Origin: Capsicum annuum
Lineage: Eukaryota; Streptophyta; Magnoliopsida; Solanales; Solanaceae
Length of the DNA: 64,000 bases
Assembly (NCBI RefSeq): GCF_002878395.1
Contig: NW_025860786.1
Coordinates: 500,689-564,688, forward strand
Direction: 5' to 3'
Shown here: positions 12,721-23,029 of the stretch, in pieces
Layout: each line of letters opens with the position of its first letter
How positions within the stretch are numbered: position 1 is the stretch's first letter
Notes under the pieces: generated by a model
Databases searched by the model: none
Told to the model about the DNA's origin: nothing
The model's input: only the letters and a program-made list of their open reading frames with translations
Translations under genes and position numbers: made by a program

Positions 12721-13900
12721 GAAAGGGCCACTCTATTAATAAAACTATCTACCCCTCTGAGCTAGCACTCTACATTCTTGGATTTTGTGGCCTAGCTCAT
12801 CACACCCAAAGAACATATCACTACCGACTCTACACACACCTAGGTGGCTCTTGCCACACTCTCCACAAAGCGGATTGGTAAGAACACCACTAGAAATACT
12901 CAGAGCTTTAGAGCATGTCGCTCCATCAAAATTGACATCCCTAAACTTTGGTGTGGGTACACTAGCTGAGGATTGAGCTAGGACTTAAAATCTCTAACTA
13001 TACTAAAAATGGCTACCACCCTGGGGCCCTGCCTGAGAGAAACCTTGACTACCTATTCTGGCTTTCTTACTCACGCTCTCTCTTTCTTTTCTTTTATCTG
13101 GCTCAACCTACTATGCATGCATCATCAGCCAAGCAAGGTCTGTATCTCTATTGAGCATAACAGTTCTACACTCTTTCAACACCAACCCAGACACACCAGT
13201 CACAAACTTACTCATACTCGCTCTAGGGTCAGCTATGAAGTCAGGAGTATACTTAGCTAACTGGATGAAGTTAAGACAATACACCTTCACTATCATGGAG
13301 CTTTGCCTTAGGTTCATGAACTCCTCTACCTTTGTCTCTCTTATATCTAGGAGGAAAAAGTTTTTTAGAAAGACATCCTAAAACTCCTGCTAAGTCACGG
13401 GAGTCATATCCTCCCCTTTACCCTTCTTCCACATCACTACCCAATCATGATCAATATCCTTTAGCCTATAGTATACTAACTCTGCACTCTCCTTCTCAGA
13501 AATATGCATAATCTGCGTAATCATCCCCACATCCTCTAGATAAAGCTATGGGTCCTTACCTGCTACTGACCCAAAGAATTCTGGGGGGCTCATTCTTATG
13601 AAATCTCTAATTCTAGTTGTAGCTGAACCCCCATCTTACTGGGATGGGGCAACAATCTGACGGTTACCCTTAACATTAGTCACGGCTTGGGCTAGTGCTT
13701 GAAAAATTGCCCAAAACTCAACATGCAACACACCCTCATTCTCAAGTTCTACTGGCTGAGGGGGCTGGTCATCAACCCTATGGGCATTATCTCTACGAGG
13801 AAGCATACTCTGTAAATAGAAGAAATAGGTCTATTAGACTGAGGATCAACTTGATCTTATGTTTACTCGCAGGATATGAATACTGAAAGAAGGGAAACTG
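12720..13900 (-). pseudogene. gag remnant with zinc knuckles
   Basis: The minus-strand stretch 13111-13317 matches the retrotransposon gag core (VKVYCLNFIQLAKYTPDF, then SKFVTGVSGLVLKECRTVML). To its left at about 12770-12875 lie two Cys/His clusters, CGECGKSHLGVC and GCDELGHKIQEC, the nucleocapsid zinc knuckles that bind element RNA. Stops separate the segments, so it is not a working gene now. Order and spacing otherwise fit a normal Ty3 gag. It is the only protein remnant in this element. Confidence 0.85.
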
Positions 13901-14003
13901 CTCCTAAAAACATCTTATAGCCTTTTGTACATAAATGTGGCGCGCAACACACCCATGCACAAGACTCTATTAGATGCGGCTTTTCATACTCTTTAGGACT
14001 ATT

Positions 14004-14024
14004 GAACCTTATGCTCTGATACGA
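14004..14024 (-). promoter_or_regulatory. Primer-binding site (initiator tRNA-Met type)
   Basis: The minus strand reads TCGTATCAGAGCATAAG just inside the 5' LTR. The family form TGGTATCAGAGC is complementary to the 3' end of initiator tRNA-Met; one base differs here. It sets the element's orientation. Confidence 0.85.
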
Positions 14025-14028
14025 AGTT

Positions 14029-16355
14029 TGTAACACCCCAAAATTTTATCCAGAGCATCACACGGTGTTTAAGGCTACAAGTAGCCCCAAGCTTACCCTT
14101 TGAGCCTGCTACTTAGTATAAAGCTTCTTAAAGATAATGATAGCAAAATAAGGAATCATGTTATATCATGTATAACTAAAATCCGAATGAGTTGTATAAA
14201 AGTAAGAAAATACTACAAATCTAAATATACTGATGATCTAGTCTGACAAAGCCTCTACTACTCAACAAACTAGAGAGCCATTGGGACAGATCTCTAACTT
14301 ACTCGAACTGAACTGAAAGCAATAAAACAAGTACTAAAAATACAAAAGTGTCTGGAGATAGGTCCTCAAACCATGAGGACTCACCAAAGTAAAGGTGTAG
14401 ATAAAGGTACTTGGATCAGTGATGCTACTGGGATTGAGTACCTGAACCTATATTATGAGACAATATAGCACACAAACGTATATGTGGATCAGCACTTGGG
14501 AATGTACTGAGTATATGGGGGTGTATGCAACTAAATATCAATATAATAAATCTTTACGGAAAACATTCATGGTTTTGAAGATAACTCACATAGCTTGAAT
14601 AAAACACTAATAAATCATGAATAATGAAACATATAGTGTAATTTACGTAACCCATTACACTTTATTCTAAATCTGTATTGTTTCTATGATCTCAAGCTTG
14701 ATAACTAGTTGAACTCTTAAAATAACAACTTTTAGAACATACACTTTAGTCTTTTGAAAACAAGGAACTTCTTTGAAACTCAAGGACTTAAAACCTTAAT
14801 AACTTTAACACTTAAGACTCTAGGAAACTAGGAATATTCTTTTAACCGACATAAACCATGTGAGATACATAGAGTCCAACGTCTTTCCCACAATGGGGAG
14901 AGCTTTTCTATCCTTCTCATTGGAGTAGAACCATTTAATTTTAGTAATCACTAGCTTAACCCACTTGGGGTAAATTAAATCCCACCGTGGCTCATAGTTT
15001 TGGGGCATGAGACCTTGGAATCAAGCCCAACTTGGTGCTAAATACTACTCCCTTAATTAAGCTCAGAACTTTTAAGAAAAATCTACCTTAAACAACTCAG
15101 AAATATGCAATGGAATCAAACTATGCTTCCCTTTAGCTTAAATCAAATGGTGTGGATTTTCTTTCTTAACCTAGGATTAAAATCAACTCTTTTCTTGAAA
15201 CTTTAGTAGACTATCACCAATAGGCTTTAAAATTTAATAGCTTGGAAATACTAATACACTTCATGAAACACTTTAGAAAGTATCAACAATTCATTCATTG
15301 AGTTAAGGTATCTATATTCTTAAAGGATTACAATCTCACAATAAAGCTTAATTCATAACACCAATCTTGGAAACCCTTGAATATATCTCATCACTATAGG
15401 AATGTGAAATTTATAGCATGAATTATCAATTCAAATCATAAATAAGCTAAATAATCATGCAATTCAAATCATGAACTACTTATCAGTTCATATTCTCTAA
15501 AATAATATAATTTGGGTACAGACCCATTGCAAAAACATGAAATTCACTTATAAAAATTAAATCTTTGGGCACAAGAATGAAAAAAGTTTTCTTGTTCAAA
15601 CCCAACATACCTTGAATTAGGAGCTTTTGATGAATTCTAGCCCTTGGGACTCTATTCGTACACCTGAATAGATATTCGTGATGCTCTTGGGTTAAGGAAT
15701 CCAATTCTTGAATTAATTTGAAGAACTAATGGTGAACGTAGGAGATTCTTGGAATTGGGTTTGGATGCTTAGGGTTTTTAATTTGAGAGAATTTTTTAGA
15801 AAAGTCATATATAATGCTTGGAATGACCTTGGATTAGGTGTTTGGATGATTTAAGGGTCTTGGAAAAAGTCCAAAGTTCCCTTTTTAACTTTTGTACGAA
15901 GCTGGAAAAATTAAAAAGGAAAACTCAATTTTATTGGCCACCGCAACGCGCCACTATCTGGTGGCTCACTTGAATTTGACAAACGGGATTCTGGGGGTCA
16001 CCGCGATGTAGTGCTATCGCGTTTTCCCACTGGTTAGGACCTGGAACTTCAGCACGATGAGCCGCTATTGTAGAGTTCCACTGGAAATTGACAATTGTGA
16101 AATAGACCCTCTCAGCGATGCGCCAAGAACATAAATGACATTGTTTTATGACTAGGACTTAAATTAACCATAACATCGTGCCCGGTTTTTGAATTTGGGC
16201 AGATCTTATATCATTGGAAAGCTAATTAAATTTTTTACATGATAAAAATTTGAAATTAGAGAAATTCTATATGGTTTAAATGATACTCACTTAGGAAGTT
16301 ATTCCTTAACCTTCTTGAGGTGAAATTAAGCTTAAGAAAAGTTCAGGGTATTACA
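14029..16355 (-). repeat. 5' LTR of the gag-only element
   Basis: It begins TGTAACACCCC and ends gggtattaca. A likely minus-strand TATA word lies in catatataatg at 15806-15816. The GC-rich, dyad-rich block at 15940-16120 is upstream of that promoter in minus-strand terms, so it is in U3. Confidence 0.85.
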
Positions 16356-16618
16356 TTTTGGTCCCGCAACCTATATTTTAGGTCTCAAAAATAAAATTAG
16401 ATGCCAGAGTCCATAACTTATTATTTTTCATCCTCAAAATTTTAAATTTTTAACTTATTACTCAGCTTACCATGTGGGGCTTATGACCATGATGGACTGA
16501 TCACTCAGTATCCTTACCTGGAAATTGACGAAAATAGAAATTTTTACCATATTCCATGTAAGGTCCAAAAATTAAAAAAACCTACAAAAAAAAATGTGAA
16601 CACTAAAATATAGTGGTT

Positions 16619-16772
16619 TGTTTCCCACTCAGTGCTTGATTTAACATCGCGGCACGACACGACTATTTTAGCTACTCAAACTTCACAAACAAGCCCATGG
16701 GTTGCATCTTATGCAGTGCTTGATTTAACGTTGTGGCTTGACTTGGGTATTTTGACTACTCAAAATTCATCA
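16619..16772 (-). repeat. Diverged tandem duplication, period about 82 bp
   Basis: Bases 16619-16688 and 16701-16772 are two versions of one unit containing cagtgcttgatttaac, then a gacacgac/gacttggg variant, then actactcaaa. It lies in the 3' untranslated part of the minus-strand Tat/Athila-like remnant. Confidence 0.7.
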
Positions 16773-16859
16773 AGATACCTATATGAGTATTCTCTAGGAT
16801 CATCAACAAAACCAATCACTGATACTACCCTCATGTCGATTGGCAGCTTCATTGACTTT

Positions 16860-17690
16860 TGAATGTTAGACTTTGCCTCCTCACCATTGACTCAAAATCT
16901 CAGCTCACCTTATTCCAGTCAACCATAGCTTTGCCTGTGGCTATTAATTCTCTTTCCAGTATAATGGGCATCTCTGTATCAAACTCACAATCCAAGATGA
17001 CAAAATCAACCAGAAAAATGAATATATCCACACTTACAATCATATCAAATGACAATCCCATAGGCTTCTTCACTGTCCAGTGAACCATCACTAGCCGCAT
17101 CAAAGTAGGTTCCAGAGGGTTCAATTCCAATTGCTTGAATATAGCCAATAACATCAAATTAATGTTGCCTCCTAAATCACGCATGTCTAGGGAAAATCAG
17201 GAAGACCCAATAGTGCAAGGTATAGTCAATGCTCTAGGATCACTCTATTTCTATGCCAAGGACCTAGTCGTGAATGCAATATAGTGGTGCACAACATCAA
17301 CATCCTCAAACGTTGCTCCTTTCTTTCTTGTGACCAACTATTTCATTAACCTGGTGTACCAAGGCACCTTCTCTAACACCTTAAGAAGAGGTATGTTTAA
17401 GCTCAATTTTCTTAGAATCTCAATGAACCGCTTGAACTTACCTTCCTCTTTCTTTTGCCTCAATCACTGACGAAAAGGTGGGGGTGTTCTTGAGATCTAT
17501 CTAACTTCTGTCTCAATGATCGAACCCTTTCCTTTATCTTTAATAAATGTACCTTTATTACCTATTACTTTCTCAAACTCAGAAATAGGTGTCTCATCAT
17601 CAATAACTTCTGCAGCAGGTAGTGGGGATCCATTGTAGTAATACCATTCCTCATGGTAATATCAAGTACATGACTATCATTTCTTGGGTT
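16860..17690 (-). pseudogene. Tat/Athila-like Ty3 gag end and aspartic protease remnant
   Basis: The open minus-strand stretch 16900-17184 reads MRDLGGNINLMLLAIFKQLE, then MPIILERELIATGKAMVD. These are the protease landmarks of Tat/Athila elements (usually C-D-L-G-A-S-I-N-L-M and P-I-I-L-G-R-P-F-L-A-T-G). The catalytic Asp is retained, but the usual Cys is Arg and Ala-Ser is Gly-Asn. To the right, PPFRQ...KKEEGKFKRFIEIL, SLNIPLLKVLEKVPWY and ALTIPCTIGSS are the gag-protease linker of the same group. RT is absent to the left. It is a fragment of an element distinct from the chromodomain group. Confidence 0.85.
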
Positions 17691-18500
17691 TTGCACTTTT
17701 TTTGGTTTATTTGGTATTTTATTAAAAAATTAAACCATATTAATGGACCAACCCATTATACAATTAAACATTGTAGGCCTATTTATCTAACCCGGCCTAA
17801 CCCATATCAAAAATAACAATAAATATAATCTGTGAATTTCCTAAAATAGATAACTTTCCTAATCTCTAACTCATTTATGCTGCCTTTCACCATTTTCCGC
17901 TCTTTCTTCGAAACTAGTTCTTTCAATTGTTAATTTGGAGAATCAATATTGTACCACCTTTTTGTCGATGTTTTTACTTCAAATGAACCTTCCACTAGTA
18001 AGTATTTCCTCCCTTAATTTTTTGTTGTCTCAACTTAGTATAACTTGGGAATTGATGTTTCTTCTTCTATGTCTGCTTCCTCCGGGGTATGAGACTCTGA
18101 ACAATATTTTTATTATCTCTTATAGCTCAATTTAATAGGGATAAGCTTCTACTTCTAGGTATTACTTTTCACCTAGCTTTGTTTTTGTATTTAAGTATTT
18201 TCCAATGCTTGTGTTAATGTTTTCTGCTTGTGCTGCTCAGATCGGGACACGATGATGATAAAAGAAGCACGAATCTTGAAGAATCTCTTTTCTTCTTTAC
18301 AATCTCAAAAGGTATAGGGTGAAATCTATCTACTTGTCCAAAAGACTATAGATGGTACATTACTTATAGATTTTGTATGCAAGGTATTAGGTTTGTTCAA
18401 CATAGCATATTAATACTAAAGAGTTGAGAAGCAAAGGGGAACACAATCCTAGTGTTCATCAATACTGATCACAACTGAAGTTTATTTTTTTTCTCTATTT
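17691..18500. other. Unassigned stretch, perhaps LTR body or captured host fragment
   Basis: It lies between the gag-protease remnant and an LTR-start signature at 18676. On the plus strand it has a possible exon-intron-exon pattern: a GT splice donor in the context agtaagtatttcctcc near 18000, and an acceptor ttgtgctgctcag ending at 18240, followed by a short open frame starting ATGATGATAAAAGAAGC. I cannot name a gene for it. It could equally be chance within a degenerate LTR. Confidence 0.25.
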
Positions 18501-18676
18501 GATTTTGCCATCCAAATCCCCCTATTTTCTTTTTTAGTGTTTTCCCGTTGATTACAACATTTGAAATTCATGAGTCCATGTATTCCCTTGGGATTTGACC
18601 CCAACCTAGTTAGGTTACTACACTTTTACAATAACTATATCATTATTTGAGAGGAGATATTGTTTGGACGTCATCA
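18500..18676 (-). repeat. LTR start of a Tat/Athila-like element, minus orientation
   Basis: Read on the minus strand from 18676, the sequence begins TGATGACGTCC and continues through acctaactaggttggggtc and aaatcccaaggga. This is the same signature as the plus-strand LTR start at 21920 (acccaactaggttagggtc, gaatcccacaggga). The left extent of the LTR is not resolved. Confidence 0.65.
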
Positions 18677-18819
18677 TAATTTTAGCATCATTTACATAGA
18701 ATTTGGTGTTGATTTATAAACTAAAGTCATTACACAATTTGATTTTTTCTTTGTGTTCTTACTGGGGCATACGTCGATGTATGCCTAGCTCATAGAATAG
18801 AGAAAATCCCTGACTCCCA

Positions 18820-19560
18820 CTGAATTCGAATCCAAAGAGGATCTACAAACACTTAGTATAATATTAGAGTTAGAATGAGAAGATTTTCCTACTCCTCTTC
18901 CTAAAGGAATTCAGGACATTGTTGATTGACAGACTACCAAGATTTTGATTTAAGCTATAAATAAGAGAAGTGTAGTAGAAGAAACTCAACGCAGAGCTTA
19001 GGAGGCAGAGTTAGATGCGCAAAGATAGACATCAGAATGTTGAGCAGTACTCAGTAGAAACCAAAATATAAATAGAGTAGGCCAACCTCAAGTGATCCCA
19101 GCATATCAGTATGTTCAAACGTATAAAGATGATAAAGAGGATATGGGATACATTGAGCCAGTTGAGAATGGTGCTATCATTCCTTCTATTTTCCCCTAAT
19201 GTCAAGTTTAATAGTGCTATGATTTAACTCTTATACTTAAAGGGCGTCTTTTCAGGGTTGCCTATAAACAATGCAAACATTCATCTGACAAATTTTACTG
19301 GGATCTAATTTTCCTATACCATACGTGGGGTAGATCAGGAAGCAATTAGACTGAGGTTGTTTCCCTTATCACTTACTAAAGAAGAATCTTTATAGCTAGG
19401 GAAATTTCTATTAGGGTTTATCACTACATAGAGTGAGTTAGACAATTCTTGAATAGATTCTTTCTTTAATCCAGGGTATTGTAGCTCAAGGATGAGACTT
19501 ATAACTTTAGGTAGCTGCAGTCAACTCTATGTATAAGACATGGTTTAAATTTAAGAAGAT
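18820..19560 (+). pseudogene. Tat/Athila-like gag remnant
   Basis: The plus-strand translation around 19255-19440 shows GLPINNANIHLTNF, then TIRGVDQEAIRLRLFPLSLT and a WL-like segment followed by TT-SELDNS. This matches the gag core of Tat/Athila elements (usually D-P-N-x-H-L-x-x-F, then A-I-R-L-R-L-F-P-F-S-L). Near 19510-19557 MYKTWFKFKK matches the later gag helix. Several stops break it. Upstream, 18900-19200 is Gln-rich and has no clear motif. Confidence 0.8.
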
Positions 19561-20440
19561 GTATGGATAATTGATTTCATAGGCCCATTTGTGAACTTAT
19601 ATGGTATGAGATACATTTTGGTAGCAGGTTGAATATGTGACAAAATGGGTGGAGGCACTTGCACTTCCATACAATGAAGGTTGATGCATCACCGCCTCTT
19701 TGAATAGAAATATTTTTTTTGATTTGGCACTCCACGTAAAACTATCAATGATGGTGGGTCACAATTCTATGGCTATTTCTTCAAAGCACTACTTGATAGA
19801 TATAGTGTAAAGCGTAAGGTGTAAGAACCCTACTATCCTCAGATAAGTAGGCAAATAGAAGTCTCCAACAAGGAGATAAAGTCCATATTGGCAAAAACTA
19901 TGAATGCTAACAGGACTAATTGGTCTAGAAAGTTAGATGATACATTATGGGCCTATCGGACAGCCTATAAGACCCCTATTGGTGCCTCTCTATATCAACT
20001 TATGTATGGAAAAGTATGCTACTTACCAGTTGAGCTTGAGTGAAAGGTATTATGCGCGTTGAAAAGGCTAAATTTTGGGTGGCGTGATACAGCAAACTTG
20101 AGGTTGAGCAAGGTGAATGAGTTGGATTAATTTTAACTTCGTGCTTATAAGAGCTCGGACATATATAATTAAATAATAAATTTGTACCATGACATGATTA
20201 TAGAGAAGAGGATATTTAAACCTGGTGATTTAGAGTTGTTGTACAAATCAAGACTTTGTATCTTTCCTTGCAAGCTAAAATCAAGATGGATTGGACCATT
20301 CACTGTGGCTAAGGTATTCCTATATGGTCCCATTTAGATAAAGTATGATGGTGATATATCATTTAAAGTGAATAGGCAGGGAGTGAAACACTACATGGGA
20401 AACCTGGAAAAAGTAAGAGTTTGTGCTGAAATAGGCCTTG
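19561..20440 (+). pseudogene. Tat/Athila-like integrase remnant
   Basis: The plus strand gives the integrase core in order: a D-F-x-G-P-F start whose first Asp region is frameshifted, YVTKWVEALALPYNEG, INDGGSQFYGYFFKALLDRY (containing the second catalytic Asp), then about 19862-19900 the third acidic position within [23 protein letters not shown] sequence, [13 protein letters not shown] and [15 protein letters not shown]. The C-terminal end continues to FPCKLKSRWIGPFTVAKV and a GDISFKVNRQGVKHYMGNLE-like tail. Stops are scattered. It would join element cDNA to the chromosome. Confidence 0.85.
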
Positions 20441-21903
20441 CCGAAATCCGAGTAGCCAAGGGAACTAATTCATGTTGTGATAGTAAATCAGAAACTACTT
20501 GGGACTGAACCCAAGGTACATGGACACCTAGTACATCCCAGGTATGTTCTCACTTCTTTCTACTTTACTTAATTTTAGTGCATTGAGGACAGTGCACAAT
20601 TTTTAGTTAGGGGTGGGCATACCATGTCATCGTGGGTTTTTGTTGATGTACTTCTTTTCTTGTCATCCACGGTGTGGTTGTAGAACCGACATGTCTAGGA
20701 TAACTTTTTATTGTATTATGTTTTTCTTCATATTTTTTTTCATTTTTGTGTAATTAGAAGATTTTTAACTACTTAGGGACGTAGTCATACTTTTGTTGAT
20801 TTTTGATACCCCTCCAAAAAATTTGTATTTTAGAACTGTCTGAATGTATATATATGTCAACATTGTGGATCTTGTTATGGCATTAGAACTATGGACATGA
20901 TAATCACTTCCTAACAATTATATGAACTAGATAGTTAGTAGTTGGTAATATTGACTTTATGTTATGTGTTTGTGAGATACAACCTAATTCACCTTGTGTG
21001 TTGAATTTAGAACTTGATCGGTTAGTCTTGCCTAGGTTGAAGGGTAGTCAGTTAGGAATGGATCATAGGCCATTTTTTATTTTAGTTCAATTTTAGCCTA
21101 CAATACTTTCCATGTGTAAATGGTATCCCTTGATCCCTGTTTCAATCCTAGTGTGTAAATGATATCCCTTGATCCCTGTTTCAATCCTAGTAGCCTATTT
21201 TTTTTGTTACACCTTTCACCTTCCCATTTGTATTACAATAAAATTATTTTGGCCCTGTTCCTCCTATAGGGGTTTATAATGTAAAATGGGTATGAATGTA
21301 AACGAAGAGAAAAAAGTTAGCAGGGTTGGGTGTGGTTGGAAAAAAAAAAGAAAAAGAAAAAAGTGTGAAAAAAGAGAAAAAGAAATAATGAAAGACCACA
21401 GCCAACATGAATGTGCAATAACAAATAAAAAGGAAGAAATAAGGGTGGAATAAAGAGGAAATCAGATAATAAGTGAGACCCCAAGGTTAGTGTTGAGCCA
21501 AGGAGGCTAAGTCACTTGATATATCCATATGTACCAACCAGTCCTCAAGCCTACATTACAAGCTGAGAAAAGTCCTATTATGATTTTAACTTGACTTTTT
21601 GAATGCTAGGGTAAAGAAAATATGGGCAAGCCTATGGTATTTCACATACATTACTTGGAACCTCTCTTCTGAGTGCGAGTGTCTCTTGACTGTCCCTGCA
21701 TTAACATGAATTATTTCATATGAATGAGTGGGACATCTTTGTTGTGAGGGAACTTGAGTTACATTGCTAGCTATTTGTTTTCTTGTTTTGGGTAATGTAA
21801 CTTGTATATATGAGTGGTTGTCTGTACTAATGTAATTTCCATACCTTGATCTTATTATATCATATTGTTGTTCTTCCTGTTCAGACACAGTTGTTTTGAA
21901 AAG
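20441..21903 (+). other. Long 3' untranslated region of the Tat/Athila-like element
   Basis: No coding motif. The conserved phrase gcattgaggacagtgcac at 20580-20597 is typical of the region after pol in these elements. Bases 21113-21190 are a 39-bp tandem duplication, and 21330-21470 are A/G-rich. Bases 20836-21880 reappear inverted at 23030-24087. Confidence 0.7.
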
Positions 21904-21919
21904 TGAGATTGGAGGGGGT
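21904..21919 (+). promoter_or_regulatory. Polypurine tract
   Basis: gagattggagggggt directly precedes the LTR start TGATAATACTC at 21920. This is the position and composition of the second-strand primer in LTR elements. Confidence 0.75.
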
Positions 21920-22990
21920 TGATAATACTCAAATTACACTCTTGAATGGGTGTAAGCGATCGTTGTCAATATAAAACCCAACTAGGTTAGGGTCGAATCC
22001 CACAGGGAATATGGTGTGAACTCAAGTTGTTTGCGATTTAATCCACTGATATTTTAATGTTTCCTGAAATGGGGGGTTTAGATTTAACAAGTTGTTTGTC
22101 ACTTTACTTTCAGTTTTTGTAAATCAAGAGTTTATGAAATAACTAAAATTATGTTAACTAGGGCTTCCGGTACATGACAGATGCTAAAAGTTGTTCAAGA
22201 TTCTCACAGTGGATAGGATAACAAGTTATCTTTACTAATGTTATGTTTACATGTCTCTCGACCTACTTAAGCGTTTAATGCCCTAATCCTATCGGACTTA
22301 GGGAATTTCTATTTACTGCCCAGATTTTACCTCAGGTTATCCAACCTTGTTACAGCTCTGATTATTAAACAAACTATTTTTGAGTCCCTATTTAGCTAAC
22401 GACTTATCACAAATGTCATCAGCTTCTCCTTCAGTTTTGGCTCTTCCTGCTTAAGGCTAACTAAAAATTTGATAACCTATCAGCTTCGTGATGGCCTATC
22501 ACAAAATGTCGTCAAGGCTTTGCTTCAGTTCTCCTGTGCTACCTCCGACTGACGACATTTTTAATAGCTTATCAAACCCTTGATGACTTATCACAAAATG
22601 TCATTGCATCTTTTAAATTAGGCCAATTCTCTGTTTACTGCTGACTACGACTTTGATAACTTATCACAGGCCTGACGACTTATCACAAATGTCGTCAGCC
22701 ACACATGTCTTCAGATTTCTTTAGACTTCAACTTCTTTGCTTCCATTCTTGTTAGTTCTCTATCATATCAACTTAAACAGTAAAATCAAACATAAACTAA
22801 TCAAAAATAACTAAAGTTGCTCAAGACCTTACAATTATTTAAAGTTAAAAGCCTCAAATGTGTTAGCATATTCTCACACATCAACACCATCAACATAAAA
22901 TATTTTTTTGTGATCAAGCAGCCAAAACATAACTAAGAGAATACAAAGTATAATTTGGCAGCTTACTACTCATATTAGTTCAGAATAATT
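21920..22990 (+). repeat. 3' LTR (start certain, end not) of the Tat/Athila-like element
   Basis: It starts TGATAATACTC after a polypurine tract and shares its first 100 bases with the minus-strand LTR start at 18676. It holds a 92-bp tandem array at 22398-22760. The right end is set only by where the inverted arm begins, near 22990-23030. Confidence 0.6.
22398..22760 (+). repeat. 92-bp tandem array with a TGACGAC dyad
   Basis: The core gacttatcacaaatgtc recurs at 22398, 22489, 22581 and 22673, a period of 91-92 bases. The last copy (22673-22697) is flanked by tgacgac and gtcgtca, which are complementary, so each unit centres on an inverted repeat. TGACG is the core bound by plant TGA-type bZIP factors in general; binding here is only a possibility. 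Confidence 0.85.
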
Positions 22991-23029
22991 TCACCATCTC
23001 CAAGGTCGGTCAATTTAAAACTCACGTTG

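Larger units (their letters stand above)
9659..16355 (-). mobile_element. Gag-only, non-autonomous Ty3/gypsy element with LTR pair
   Basis: Two direct repeats of about 2.33 kb (9659-11988 and 14029-16355) start TGTAA and end in TTACA or TTATA. A primer-binding site lies inside the right LTR and a polypurine tract inside the left one, so the element runs on the minus strand. The 2-kb interior encodes only gag; protease, RT, RNase H and integrase are absent. Flanking five-base words TTATG and TTTTG match at four of five positions and could be a decayed target-site duplication. The LTRs differ at many positions by eye, so it is an old insertion. Such derivatives can move only with enzymes supplied by relatives. 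Confidence 0.88.
18677..21919 (+). mobile_element. Internally deleted Tat/Athila-like Ty3 element
   Basis: On the plus strand the order is a poor primer-binding-site candidate (tttggtgtt near 18702), a gag remnant, an integrase remnant, a long 3' untranslated region, a polypurine tract and an LTR start at 21920. Protease, RT and RNase H are missing, with gag running straight into integrase near 19560. Integrase without RT in one open order is diagnostic of an internal deletion. The 5' LTR in the same orientation is not seen; an inverted LTR start abuts instead. Confidence 0.7.

Noticed and set aside
22398..22760. CRISPR-like array
   Set aside because: Intervening sequence between cores is itself repeated with drift; it is a 92-bp tandem repeat in an LTR.
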